The notes beneath the pieces are model-generated. The model was not told the DNA's origin. It made no database searches and worked only from the letters and a program-made list of their open reading frames with translations. This document shows, one piece after another, positions 34,983 to 49,400 of a DNA stretch of 64,000 nt. Source of the stretch: Aquila chrysaetos chrysaetos (Eukaryota; Chordata; Aves; Accipitriformes; Accipitridae); assembly GCF_900496995.4 (NCBI RefSeq), contig NC_044030.1, forward strand, positions 76,176,017 through 76,240,016. The letters are read 5' to 3'. Position 1 is the stretch's first letter. The number at the start of each line of letters is the position of its first letter. The translations under genes were made by a program, and so were the position numbers.

Positions 34983-37900
34983 TCAGTTCTGCTCCTCGTC
35001 CCGCAGCTCCGAGGGCAGGAACTTGTACTGCTGCTGCCGGATCATAGCCAGCTTCTTCCGCGCCTCCTCCAGCTCCCGCTCCTTGCGCAGCATCTCCTCC
35101 TGGGCGGCGATGATCTGCCGGGAGAGAGCCCTGGGGGTCACAGGGATGGCCGGAGCCTCTGCCACGGCAATGCCGACCCCAGAGCCAGGCTCTCCGGCTG
35201 CTGCTTCCCACCCACGAAAGCCACAGCCTCCCTGGGCTGGTGTGGCCCCAGGGCACGAGGGCTGTTGTCCCTGCGGTGGGACCATGGTCCTCTGGAGATA
35301 ACGGGGAGCAGCACAGCTGCCGCAGCCCAGCGCCATGCACCCTGTAGAGGGCCTCAGCTGCAAGCCTGTGGCCTGGAGGCAGTGCTGGGACCGGTGGCAC
35401 CGCTGTACCAGGCAGCTCTCACCCCTTACCCAATGTTTTGCCCTTCACACGTGTCATGGACACTGGGATGGTGTGGGCACTGCACCAAGAAGTCAGGGCG
35501 TTACACTCCTGGAAGCATGCACCATCACAGGCTGTGCCCACCGCTACATGTGGCAGGACGATGGTGAAGCCATAGTGTTTAATTGGCACTGGGTGGGATG
35601 GGGGCACCCGCAGCATTTCTGTGAGGTTCTCTGGAGACATGCCCCGTGCTGGTGGGTGGTAGGACATGCTCCTCAGACAGGCATACAGAGGTTGTGGTGG
35701 CCGCCAGAGCCAACCCTGCCCCATCAGAGCAGCCCAGCTCACCTGTGCAATTCCCCCAACCATCTTCTCCTTCACCACCACCGTTTCGTCATGGTCCTGG
35801 AAGGCAGCTGCCTTCTGCGCTGCCTTCACCAGATTGTCCGACGCTCTCTTTACCGCATTGCCGGCGGCCTGCAGCAGGGAAGAGGGGGAGCAGCAGCGTA
35901 AGTCACAGCCCCAGGGTACAACTGCTGCCGGGCTGCGGGGGCAAAGGAACCCCTGCCCCAGGCTGGTCTGGCAGGCAGGACAGGCAGCCAGGCGGGCTGG
36001 GAGCTGCAGGCAGGGATTCCTTTACATGGCTCGCTGCCTTGCCACCCGCTCATGACCATTTCAGGCACTGCTGCTCACAGCCGGGCTCTGGCTCCTGTCT
36101 GAGCCGTGGGGCAAGGACTGGGGGGCAGCCCTTCGGATCCTCCTCAGCCCTTGGCCCCAAGGCACCAGCGCTGGGACCCCATGTTAACTCCCCAACGCAT
36201 GGGCATTAACCTCTTGCATGCCATGGCCTCTGAGGATTAAGGGTACTACAAAAAATGCCCCCCAAACACTATCCTCTTGAATGCCAGTGACACAGTACAC
36301 ACATTTGTCCTGGTTTTGGCTGGGATAGAGTTAATTTTCTTCCTAGTAGCTGGTATAGTGCTATGTCTTGGATTTAGTATAGAACGAGAGCAACACTGAT
36401 AACACACTGACATTTTCAGTTGTTGCTAAGTAGTGTTTATACTAAGTCAAGGACTTTTTCAGCTTCTCATGCCCAGCCAGCAAGAAGGCTGGGGGGGCAC
36501 AAGAAGATGGGAGGGGACACAGCCAGGACAATTGGCCCAAACTGGCCAAGGGAATATTCCATACCATGTGACATTATATTCAGTATATAAACTGGGAGGA
36601 GTTGGCTGGAGGGGGTGGATTGCTGCTTGGGAACTAACTGGACATTGGTCAGCAAGTGGTAAGCAATTACACTGTGCATCACTTGTTTTGTATATTCTAA
36701 TCATTTTATTATTGTCATTACCATTATCACTATCACTATTATTATTATTAACTTCCTTTCTGTCCTATTAAACTGTCTCTATCTCAACCCACGAGTTTTA
36801 CTTTTTCTCCATTATCTCCCCCATCCCACAGGGAGGGGAGTGAGTGAGCGGCTGTGTGGTGCTTAGTTGCTGGCTGGGGTTAAACCACAACAGCCTTTCA
36901 GGTATTCCTGTGCCAGTTCATCATCCACCTGGCTCAGCAGCCCAGCATCACTCCCTCACCTGGCACAAAGCTACCAGTGAAGTCCAAGCGACCTGGAGCC
37001 TGTGCTCCAATGAGGTCCCTGCTGATGGCACACAGGCAGGGAGCGTGAGCCCTGGAGAACACCCACGTGCCCTTGTCCCACTCCCATGCACCCCTCGAGC
37101 AGCTGGGAGGAGGCAGCTGGGGCTGGAGGGGCAGCCTGGGACTCACCTGGAGCCGCTTCATGGCCTCCGAGTCGTGGTCAGCCTTCACCTTGCAGGCCAC
37201 CAGGAGCTGCGCCGTGGAGGCAGCCACCTGCTTGGCAGATGAGATGAGCTTCTCTTCGCTGGCGTGGCCCTGCACTGCTGCATTGGCGGCTTCGCACAGG
37301 TTGTTGGTGGCAGCAGCCACCATGCGTGCCTACGGCGAGAGAGGCTGTCAGGGGGAATATGGGAGCCTCCCCTGAGGAGGGTATGCCCTGACTGGCCCCA
37401 AGGAGGTTGTGGAGCATGGGGTGGTGACAACCAGCTTCCATGCCACGTCTCAGATGGTGGGAGAGGGAGTAAGAAGCATGGCTGCTTCTTCCACCGAGGA
37501 GAACCGCCAGGGCAGAGCATCCTCATCTTTGCAGCAGGAGCCAAAAGGAGGGTCCCCCCCGCCAAACCCTGAGCATGACCTTGATACTCACAGCTGAAAT
37601 AAGTCCCTGGGACCACTGTCCATCATCCACTGCGTTGGCGGGGATGGCGCCCACCTGCAAGGAAGGAGAGGAGGAGTGAGGCTCGCCACCCTGCACACCC
37701 CTTGCCACAGGGCACGAGGGCTACAAGCAGCCCTGGGAGAAGGGAGAACCCACCACAGCCCTATATTTTTGTATTTCTTTCTCTCTTCCAGCCTTACCTT
37801 TCCTTGGGCCACTAATTCTCGCTGGGCTGCTGAGGCTGCCTTCACCAGGGCGCTCGTGGCTGCAGCAATGGATTTGGCAGCTTCCAGGATCTGCTCCTCA

Positions 37901-39201
37901 AAGTTCAGGCTCTCATCTGCTTGCTGTGGGCAAAAGTGGGGTCTAAGTCCCAGGCAAGGGTGCTAGGACAAATGGAGCAGAGCAGGATGATGGCTGCAGG
38001 GGGCTGAAGGGGCACATGTAAAGCTGAATTAAGGACTGTGGGGTGCAGGAGGGCGCGGGCTGCCCGAGGAAGGTCCAGCTGGGAATGTGGGAGGCAGCAG
38101 GAGCACAGGAAGAGGGACCGGTTGTTGGATGGGGCTTCACACGTGGCTGAAACACAGGCAGAAGAGCCCCAGACCACCCCAAGCTGAGCATGGGGGGTCA
38201 TCCAAGGCTCAGCACCACTACCTTGGGCTTGGCTCTTGGTTTCAGCTGCTCCAGCTTCTTGGCTGCAGCCTCAATGGCAGCTGCTGCCCCCAGCAGCTCA
38301 TTCTCAGCGATGACGGTGGGGTCTTCTGGGTCAACCCACTCCGTCCCTAGAAAAAACGGGAAGCGAGGGAGGTTAAACTTGCGTGCGGTTTCATTTCTGA
38401 CTTGCCCTACCTCCTCCATCAGCGGCTGAGCCCTCCACCCTAATCCCAGCCCTCGGTCCTGCCCCTTTGAGCAGGACCTTTCCTCACCTTTCATGGCCTC
38501 GGCTGCCTGGATGAGCTCGGTGACAGAGCTGGCCACGCGCTTGGAGTAGCCTGCCAGCTGCTGCTTCAGCTCGTGAGTTGGCTTCTGCAGGATCTGCGGG
38601 GAAGGAGCAGATGTAAGCGCCTGGGAAAGGAGGACCTCACAGGTCTGTTTAAGGTGCGCTTCCCAGGGAAGCAGGGTGGGATCCCCTAGCTCCCCCACAC
38701 ACGTGTACACAACAGACGTTGTCTGCGATGCTTTCCTGAGTGAGCCTGGCTGGTCTCCTCCTGCCCAACGATGGGCTGAGCTTCCCCTTAGCCCTTCTGC
38801 ATCCACAGCTTCTGGGACATCTTGCAGACACAAGATGCTCAGCGAAAGCCTTCCTGCACTCAGCAGCTACCCCCTCCAGGATTTCTTCCCCCGCAACAGC
38901 ATTTCAAGCTCCAGAAGCATTTCCCCCTCGCTGTCCCCATTTTAGAGATTTGTCTGCAAACACAAGCTGGGCAAAGGGGGGGGACCCTGCAGCCACATCC
39001 CAGCCCAGGAGGGCTGGCCCCACTGGGACAAGGTGGCAGGCAGAACCATGAGGGTCCTTCACTGGGGTTGGCGGGGGGACACATGCACATACCACAGCAC
39101 ACGTGTGCACACACACCAGGTCTGTACGCACAAGCAGAGCTCACCGCTGGCCCGACTCGCACCGTACAGGCAGCAGCTGCCCATCAGCTAGAGCAGGTGT
39201 G

Positions 39202-39250
<49 letters not shown>

Positions 39251-42200
39251 GGACCCTGGGTCCCTGTGGACACGCGCAAGTGCCACCCCAGCACTGGGCT
39301 GGGCACGCAGACACGCCGTGAGCAAGGCTCATGCTGAGGTTAGACACCAGCAGGCAGCCCAATGTCGCCTTACTCACCGGCTTACAGGGAGGGAGGGAGA
39401 AGAGAGAGAAGAAAGCAGTGAACGCCCCGGCCGGGACACGCGGGCGCTGGGGACTGGGGGCCCAGGGAGGGCAGGGGAAGGTGGGTGCTCTCCTGTGAGG
39501 GGTGAAGTGCAGCCAAGAGGAGAGGTGGGAACGAAGGGTCAGAGGTCCCGGGTGTGGAGCTGTGCTGCTATCATTAGCTCATACTTCATCTTTGCAGGGC
39601 CGGGGGAGCCAGGGCACCTGGATGAGGCTCCCACGGCTGGAGAAGCCACTTACACCCAGAGCAGCATAAAGCCGCTCTCCTCCTCGCCTCCCTTTACACC
39701 TTATTTCTCCCCACCCTGAATTGCTTCACTGCAGTTTTCAGCCACTGGATCTCTCTGCTTTTTGAAGGAGAGACCTACTGTTACGAAAAAGTCCTCATGA
39801 AGGTTCAAATTCCTTCCCCTCCCCAGTGAAATATGCAGGCTTTCCCACTTCTCTGTTGGGAGCCACATTTTCCACCCCAAGTCAAATAACCCTCTTTCTC
39901 AAACCCTAACAAGGCTTGTTCATGCTCCATGCAAGGGACTGGTTCCCATGCAGACACAACTTACAGCAATGCACTTGCTGCTGCTGCGGAGTGAGGCAGC
40001 ATTGCATCTGCCATTTCCCCTCCCATTCCCCTACATCCTTCGTGCTTGTGGCTTTCCAGGAACCTGCTGCCCTCTGATAAATGGGACCCATAAGCTTTGT
40101 TCCTGCCTTCACAGACCAGAGTGCTGTGGAGGCTGTGGGTTTCATAGCTTTATCCTGGACTTGAGTGGGGCCATCCAGCAAAGTCACCAGAGCTGCATGT
40201 GGCAGCTCAGTCCCTGAGCTGATGGCACACAGCAATGGCTGCTTTGCCCCCGTAAGTGCATCCCGACTAAAGGCCACATTATTAAGTCTGCTATCTACTC
40301 TGACGTGTTTAAAACTGCTAAATGGTCTCTGTCTGGAGCTGAAGGCACCCTGGAAGCTATAAGCTTGCTAAGATGCACGTCCAGTGAACATTTCATGGGA
40401 TGTACCAATGCATGATATTCAAGAGACGTCGCATGGCAGCTGGACAGTTACACCCAAAATACAATGGAATAGCATGTTCCTGCAAGCAGGCTGACCTTGG
40501 GCACTGCCACACTGTCATTAGCCCAATCATCTGTTAACAACAGGTCAGCCAGAGAATTTCTCCTCGGCACTCCAGCCTTGGCTGCCATGACTTACTTGTG
40601 GCTAAAGCATCTTCCAGACAGACATTTGATCTAGATGCAGAGGACAGAAAACTCACTGCTCCCCTTGGAACTGTACCCCAGTGGTTACTTCCTCCAGTTA
40701 AAACCACGCTTTGACTTGCCCTCCACCTAGCTTCAACTTCTAGCCATCGGTTCCTGCCCACCTCCTGTTTGTGCTGCCAGTGCTGGTTACCCTCTGCCTA
40801 AAGGGGCTTTCCCTGCAGGAAACCACAGTCTGAGCTCCACTGCCTTGTATCTGCTGAACCTGAACAGCAGACTCTCACCAAGCCCTTCTAACCAGCTTAG
40901 TGAAACCTTGCCACAGAGCTGACTTGCCCTCAATCTTTGTCCTGACCCTGCCTCCAGGGCTCTCGCAGCTCTGTGGGCTGGGTCTGCACATCCCTCCAGC
41001 GTCCTAGATCTCTGTGATCTTGCCAAGAACACAAACCGCTGGAAGGACCTCACTGGATCCTTTCCAGTCCTCTGTGGTCTTAATTTGCTTCTTGTAAACT
41101 ACACTTATCTTGTAGGACAGCTAATTAAAGCAGTCAGCTGAAGTCCTCGGAAGGAATCAGACAGAGGAAGACCGGATCAAAAGTGAGCAGCTGGTGCTTG
41201 CAGTCATCACCTCTGCTGTTGTGGGCACTGCCCATCTCCCATTCTGCCGTGAGCTTAACAAGGTCTGTTTTCACACTGCCTGAAGTCTCTTACTCCCACC
41301 ACTTTTACTGGAAGCTGCTTCAGGATTTTGCTCCTGTGTTGTCGAATTTCCAGCCTCCATCTGTTTATGGCCAGTTAATCTCTGTCTGTTGTTAGCCAAA
41401 TACTTTTCTTCAGAGCTTGTTTATCTCTCTGACATCTGCTTCCATGGCAGGGACTCAGCCACGTGCTGTGCCAGCACAGGCAGTGAAGGGGGCCATGCAA
41501 AGACCTCAGTGGGAGGAGGTGCAGAGTCCAGAGGACCTTGGGGATCGGGGAACACCCTGGCATCCATGGGCAGCCTCTGCCCACCCTGGGAACCGGGGCG
41601 GGGACACTCACCACCAGCACATGCTCCAGCAGCTCCAGGTAGCCATCAGCACACTCCTTGCCGAAGCGCAGCGCCCGCTGCCGCACATCCCCGCTCACCT
41701 CCGGGTGGTAGGCAGCCTCCTGAAACCCAGAGACAGGGAAGCCGCGATTCACATCCAGCACCATCCCTGCCGGCACCCACAGCCACCCGCAAACCTGCTC
41801 TAGACCCACGTCCCCTGCCCGACCCACCTTGCAGGCGCGCAGCATATCCGCGATGGCACGGCGGCTCAGGTTGGCCGTGGCGATGACATCCTCCTGCCGA
41901 CATGAGTTGCCAGCAGCCACCGCTTTGGCCGTGGCCATCGTGATGCCTTTTGTCATACGGATAAAGTCCTCTGGGGTAGAGACCTTGGCAGGAGGGACAG
42001 GGGAGGAGAAGACCTGCGAGGCGAGAGGCAGCGGTGAGGCACGGGGCAGCTAGCGGGGGGATGGCAGCCGCAGCACCGTGGCTGTACTCACTGCCAGCTC
42101 TTGGCGTATGTGCTCTATTGTGGCCTCCAGCGCCCGCGTCCCCTTTGTGGCCTCGTCCTCGACAGCCTTCACTGTCTTCAGCAAGGAAGTGACGTTTGTC

Positions 42201-43457
42201 ACCATCACCTGTGAAAGGGAGAAGAGAACCAGGTGAAGCCCCACGCAAGCTCTGGGCTGCTGCTGGCACCTGTCCCTCCCCCCATACTCTACTCACACCA
42301 CCTCATCTTGTTCTCCCACCAATGCCTCCTCTGCATCTTGTGCCCCACGTTTTACAGGCCCCTTCCTTGCTTCTTGCCCTGGCTGCCCCCCAGTTGTCCT
42401 CCTGCCGCCAGACAGGCAGAAAAGCCCCCCTGCTCTTTCTCCAGTGCCCCCCCCACCTTATCCCCTCCTTCCCATCATGCCCAGCTCAGACCTTGGCAGA
42501 GTTCTTCAGCTGGTAGACAGCAGGGTCATCCCCAGCTTTTCCAGCAGCTGCCTTGGTGGCACCAATCAGGTCTCCAAGTGCCTTGGCCACATCCTTCACA
42601 GCATTGATCAGGACCACCTGGGAAGAGCAAGACCAGGGCAATGGCTTGGCTATGGTCACACTCAGGCTGGGGCGGTGTGGCCCAGCAGTGAGAAATTTGG
42701 GCACCCCAGGGCACATTCGGCATCCAGCTCAGCCACTACCAGCCAAAGCCCAGCCAACCCTCTCCACGACACACAGGTTCCAGCCCAGAGCACCACATGA
42801 CACCTGCAACCCTCAAGCCCTTCAAGCAAACTATAAGCAGCCTCCATTCACCCCACACACCCCATCCCACCTGAGTCTCTGGGTCTTCAGATCCCAGGCT
42901 GGCGGCACCCAGCTTCACCACCTCTGCCAGGCGGGTGATGGTGGACACGGACGACTGGGCAGCCTGGGCCAGCTTCTCCTGGCTGGCCGTGGCATTCTGC
43001 ACTAACACCTTGGTGTCCTCCACCAGCGCCTTGGCTGTCTTCAAGATGCCCTCCCTGGGGAGAAGAAGGGAGTCAGCACGCAGCCCTCTACAAGCACACA
43101 TGGTCCTTGGGTTGTAGAGAAACTGTGGACCCTGCCTTCCGTACATACAAGCTGGAGGGGAAACAGAGTCAGCCTGAACTTGCAGCTTTCCTTGGGGCTG
43201 GTCCACAGCTCAGAAAGACAGGAGACCACGGGACAGAACCTGACCCCCCATCTCTGGCTGAGCAGAGGCTGGACAAGGTGCCCCGGGTACCTGTGGTCAG
43301 CGAAGGTCTCAGAGTTCTCCCGGTTGAGGGTTCCTGCTGTGGCAAACATGATGGTGGTGTCAAGGTCAGCAATGATGCCGGAGACAGCGCTGGCTGCTGT
43401 GATGCAGGCTTGCGTCCCACGGTTCCCAGCCTGAAGAGCTGCCAGCACGTGAGACAC
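34983..43457 (-). CDS. TLN1: TLN1 exons encoding R11-R13 and the dimerisation helix
   Basis: Exons 43291-43457, 42871-43054, 42492-42617, 42092-42208, 41828-42013, 41612-41719, 38488-38593, 38222-38346, 37798-37923, 37592-37654, 37147-37329, 35743-35868, 34983-35114 (residues about 1960-2541). R11-R12 carry integrin-binding site 2. R13 is the THATCH-type actin-binding bundle with the KVK triplet ([20 protein letters not shown]). The last exon encodes the dimerisation helix ([20 protein letters not shown]). A 2.9-kb unassigned intron lies at 38594-41611. Confidence 0.97.
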
Positions 43458-46400
43458 CTGTGGGGTACGAGTAGGGTGACTGGGGAGCAGAGCAAGTTCA
43501 GGCAACTCGCATGGCACACACCTTCTCCAAAACCTCCCAGGACGGAGCCACCCTATACCAAGGAGAGGAACTGGGAATCATGTGGTCTGGACACACCTTC
43601 TTAGCTTCCAGTTATTTATTTTTGCCTTGTACCTGTCATGTTTGGGGGTCCAGAAGAAATTGGACTCTGGTAGTTTCCAAATGAATAAGGTTTGCATGGT
43701 GGGCATCAGAACATCACAACTTGTTCTTTCTTTAGCTGCTAAATTCTATTTCTGTACTTGGGCAAGCACTGTAGGAGAACAAGTCTGACGGAAGGCAATC
43801 TTGGAAAGGAAGGACCTGCGGGACGTCCTGAGCATGCAGGCACATGCCAGGCACAGTGAACAAGTGTTTTTTTTGCTTTTGTGATTTTGCTTACAAGCAC
43901 TGCTGCTCTATCCTTACTGACTAGAGTTTTTAAGCTATGTTTTCATCTGTTATTCAGAAGCGTGCTCTTTAGATTGATGGACAGGACGCTTTCCCCCATG
44001 CCAGCAAAAGGTGAGCGGGAGATCAATCACCCAGCACAAGCTGGAAGCTTGGCTGAAGACACAGCAAACGCTATGCCCACCACTTCAAGAGCTGATTTGG
44101 AGAGCCCTGGGCTGCCACCACTGTGTAGATCAGTCTCTCCTGGCAGGCCATCATCGGCACGCAGCACCTGAACATCATGCTCACCCGTCACAGCACCAGC
44201 TGCTGTTATGGTATCTGAAGAGGGGGATCCATCCTCCACCCTGTCAGCTGGGCAGGGCGAGCGTGGCTGAGAGAGCCAGCAGAGCCCAATAGGACCAGGG
44301 GAGAACCTAGCATGGTAGCTCCAAGGGCACGTGGCTCAAACCAGCATCCCTCTCACCTCACCACACCGTCACCCCTCTCTCTGGACCACTTACCTTCTCA
44401 GAAACCTTGCGCGCACTCTCTATCAGCTCCTTCTTGGTGTAGGCATCGCTGGGGCTGCACTGCAAGGCTCCAGCCTTGGTGACCAGGGCAGCGCAGCCAT
44501 GACCCAGCTCCTGCACCCGGCGCTTGATGTGGGAGCCAATCTGGAGAGAAACGAGTGCGTGAGCCAGCAGGGAACTAAGCCCCGCATCCGTGATACCCGC
44601 TGGGAAACACTAGCCACCCCCAGCCAGCTCCTCTCTCCCAATCCTCCCACTCAGGAGGGGCAAAAAGCAAACAAGGCTTTGATCCACACATTTCCACAAC
44701 ATGTTGTGGGGGTGGTATGAATGCTGCTGGCCCCCAGCTCCAACGGGAGGTTCGAGTGTCCCTGTCCTCTGGTGTCACACCCCAGCAGATCCCGCTCTGC
44801 CCCACAGCACACTCCAGCACTCTCCCCACGCTCGCACCTCCTCGTTCTCGGCGGTGAGAGCAGCTGGTTTGGCCTCTTGCGCCAGCTGCCCGTAGTCATT
44901 GGTGAGCTGGTTGGCCAGTATGCCCAGCTCATCCGGGTTGGTGGTGGATTTGGTGACCTGCCGATGGAAGAAGAGCAGGAGTTGGAGTAGCCCCATGCCG
45001 CGATGGGCAGGCAAGGAGGGCAGTTGCCTCGCCTGGGTGTCAGGCAACACTTTCTGCAGTGACAGGCTTGCTGGCACCCACCATTTCCTGCACAGTCACT
45101 GCGATGGCCTTGGCTGTCTTCACCATCGTGGTCTGGTAGTCCACAAAGGTCCCCTCTGGCTCACCCACTGGCCCCTCGTCCAGCTGCAAGAGACCATCAT
45201 GAGACTCTGGCTCCAGCCCCAGCCCAGAGACCTTGCAGGGTTTGACTCTGAGTTTTCCTCTCCCCCATCCTCAGCCCTGGCCAGGTCCACTCCACGCTCC
45301 ACTCACCTGGTTGATGGCCTGGGTGATGGAGTCCACCATGCCCCCCACGACACCTGCTGCACTGGCTGCCTCGTTCAGGGTGGTGGTCAGGTCCTCCACT
45401 GCTTCCTTCATCATCTGCACGGCCTCCTCCAGAGCCTCCTGGGTGTGGGCAGCTTGCTGCAAGAACAAGCCAGAGTGAGGGAAGGCAGGCAGCGGCTCCC
45501 CTCCCGACAGCGATGCTGCACGCTTAGCCCACGTGCACCACACCGTCACCCACACGTGAAGGGGAGCACGCCACTGACACGTGCACCTCCTGCTCACCTT
45601 GGGGTTCCCGCCAGCCTCCTTGGCTGTGTACAGCATCTGCAAGGCAGACTCGGCCAGCGTTTTGGTCTGGTCCAGGAGGTTCATCTGCTGCTGGTGGTTG
45701 GGTGTTTTGGAGGCAGCGCCGATAGCCGCCATAATGAGCGGCTCAAAGTACTGAGCCATCTGGGACACCTAGGGAAAAGCAGCATCAGCACCAGCAGCTT
45801 CCAGCCCTGGCTGCTTGTGCCTCTCCTCCCGCCGTGAGCTCCTCCACGTGGACTGAGTGCCTCGTCAGCAGCTCCCCATCCCCATCACATACCTTGTGCC
45901 CCAGCTGCGAGGCCTCAGCCCGCGCCGCACTGGCCACGGGCTCAATCAGGTTGCTGATCTCCTGGACAGCCGTGATCATCTGGTTGTGCAAAGCCTGTTG
46001 CAAAGAGAGGGCATCGCGTGAGGCTGCAGCAGGGCTGGGGTCATCACGGGCTGCTGGGAGCCAGCACGAAGGATGCCCATCCCTGTTAAGCTTGCAGCAG
46101 CACATCCCCGACCCACCTCCTGGGAGATATCTTCTCGGGGAGCCAGCTGCTGGCTGATGGCAGCAAGGGAGGCCTGGTCCACCTCCCGCATGCATTTGTT
46201 CAGGACCTCGATGGCCTCGTCACACTCCCGCTGTCCTGGAGCTTTGTCCCTGCGTGACAGATGGATGAGCCCAGCGCTGGCAGTGCTACACCACCCCTTC
46301 GCCCCCAGCCTCGGCTAGTGCCAGTGAGCGGCAGGACCCCTTTCCCATGCTTTGGGACAACCCTGCGTCACAGAGCCCACGCATTCTGGCATGCATTCCC

Positions 46401-49400
46401 ACCAACCCATGCCAGAGCTGGAGGTGCAGCTCTCGTGCAGTACAAGAGGGATGGCATCTTCTGTCCCATCCCTTGCCTCCCGCCGCTGGCAGCAGCCAAG
46501 GAGATGATGAGCCAAAACGTCCCCAGGGATGCTCGCTCAGAGCAGGGGTACCTGCCAGCAGGGACAGCGCCACAGTCAAGTGGGCAGGACTTGCCTCACC
46601 TCATGTTTGTGATCAGCTTCTTGATGGAGTCCGAGACAGTGCGAGAGTGGCCAGCCAGCACCGACCACTGCGGTGGGTCCTTGGGGTTGACGGCCAGAGA
46701 GCGGGCAGTCTGGATGAGGCCGGCAGAGCTCTCCAGCATGGTCTTGGCTGAAGAGACGATGGGCTCCATGGCTCTGCGACCCTGCACAGGGAGAGGATGG
46801 GCTAGTGAGGCAAGGGACTGTGCAGGGGAAGTTACTCCCTCACCCTGGAGCAGCCCCTCGAAGCCCAAGGCTTGCTGCCACCTCCCCATCACACCCCCCC
46901 AAGGCACCAGCCCAGCACTGGGACTCCATCCCAAGCTCAGAGGGAGGCACAGCTCCTCCCCACCCTGTCACAGCCAGGCCACATCCCTCCCTGCCCCTGC
47001 GGCATCCCACCTCTGGGCTGATCTGGGCAGGAACGGTGGCAAACTCTGGGTTGGAGGCAAAGGCCGTCAGGTTATCCACGGCCTCTATGAGCGGGGCAGT
47101 GGCGGCACGGCACCGCTCCCGGTTCTCCTCGTTGAATTCACCATCCAGGGCCTGGTGTGGAGAGACCAGAGCAGTTACCCAGCCCCCACCAGGCCCCAAA
47201 TCCCATCCCCACCACGGTGCCCCGGGAGAGACCGCACCTTGATGGTCTTCACCAGGTTGGCCGTGCTGTTGGCCACCTCCTTGGCTGACTGGACGAACTG
47301 GCGCTTGGCCACAGGGTTGGCGGTGCGGGAGGAGGCCAGGCGGCACGTGTTGCACAGGGCCGAGGTGTGCTTCGCCACGATGGTGGCTGCCGACAGCACC
47401 TGCGGGGAAAAGCAGGGTGAGGCAGGATCCACCATGGCTCCCCATCCCCGCAGTTCTCCCTTCGCGTCAGCCCCACATGGGGCACCAGTGAGCACAGAGG
47501 TCCCTCTCGGGACCCAAGGAGGACTGCCAAGGTCCTGCACGCCCATAAAGCCCCCCAGTCTGGACTGTCACCATTGCACCAAAGCTGCCAGCTGGTTCCC
47601 AGTACAGCTGATGGGGCCTGATGAGACACTAGCCATAATCTTGGCCAAGTCTTGGGACGCAGCTCTCAACTAGCCTCGCACCTCCTTTCATGCCGGAAAA
47701 TACCTGGAATGGTGCCCCAACTCATACTCACCTGGGACTGGGTGCAGGCAGGGTCCACCAGGTTCTGGCAGGCCATCTGGATAGCTTGGTTAGCTCTGGC
47801 AAACTGAGTGGGGTCCACCAAGCCCTGCTGTCCAGCCTGGCTGTTGGGGTCTGAGACCCCCACGAGGTAGGCAGCCTAGGAGCATGAGAGAGGCAGTGAG
47901 AGCTCACGTGCAGGGGAAAGGCTCAGAGCAGGCACGGGCTGCGGAGGAGACTGGCAGCACCATACCACGCGTCCAGGCTTTGAGGGGCAGGGGAGGGGTG
48001 TGTATGGCAACTACGCACGAGGGGTAGCGCTCAGAGCTGGAACCCAGCATGTCTCACCTGGGCAGCTGCCTCCGTCAGGCCACAGAGAGCTTTGGAGGCG
48101 GCACTGATGGAGTCCCCGAACTCAGGCAGTTTGCTGTTCTTGGTGTTCTGGGAGATGCCAGCCATGGACTCGCCCAGCACCTGCAGGACACACCATGCAC
48201 TGATTATGGAGACCACCTTCTGCTCCCACGGTGCTCCCAGGCTCAGACCTCACTGTGCTTCATCAACAGGGGAGGAACCACCTTTCCCTTTGTCCCCACA
48301 TCCTTCCCAAACTCTCCCCAGCCTTCCCCAAACCTCCACCCCCAGCTCAGGGCTCACCTTGGAGTTCTCCATGACACTGTCGAGGCAGTTGAAGTAGGAC
48401 ATGTCATTGACGATCTGGGTGGGGTTCTCCAACAGCTCCTTCACTGTCTGCAAGGACATGGCTGTCACATCCAGGGGAAAGGTCCATGCACCCTCCCACT
48501 TGCACCTCCTCTTTGCTCCCTCTTGCCCCTCGCGGCAGGGCACAGCTCCCCCCCAAGCCATCTGAACCCCTCTGCTGCCTCGTCAAGCTGTGGCTTCTCA
48601 CCTCCAGCTCCTGCAGGGCATTGTCACACTCCTTCTGGCCCGGCGCCTGCTGGGTGCACATGGTGATCAGCTGGTTAATGCTGTTGGTCATATCCCTGCT
48701 GGAAACAATGGAGAGACACCCACGGATCAACGCCGGCTCCGTCACCCAGCCCCACTGCTACAGCAAACAGCTCACGGGGAGTGGTTCCTCCTACCATGCC
48801 GCTGCCGCCAGCTGATTCTTGAGGTTGGGGGCTGCGGGGTCAGCAGAGAGCGCCTTTGCGGCCAGCAGCAGCTTACTGGAGGACATAGAGATACTCTTCA
48901 GGTTCGACACCACCTGCACCTGGTCTTCCTTATTCTGCAAGGAGCCAAGAAGAGTTACCTGCAACAGGTTTCCAAGCTCCACACCAACCCTGGGTCTTCT
49001 CTGGTGGTTTTTCAAGCTGAGACAGCTCCCTTCATCCAACTCATCCACCAACAGCAAAGATATGGCAGCAACACTCGCTGAACTAACCCCAAGACGCTTT
49101 CCCCTTCTGCTGCTGCAGTTTTGCACAGCCCCAGACCCCCATCTCATCAGCTGCGTTGGCCACAGCCACCCTAACCACTGCTGCCTGGCCACCCTGCCTG
49201 CAGTCAGCTGCCTTCCCAGGCATCCCAAACCTCTCACCATACCCGGGATCCCCCAACAGGTATTTGCTCTCACCAGGGACTGGCTGGCCATCTCCACTCC
49301 CGCCTGCAGGAACTCATTGAAGTCCTGCCCAAATTTGCCGGAAAATGTGGCCAGGTCTTGAGGGGTGCCACGTGACGCCTGCACCAGCTCGTTGGCAGAC

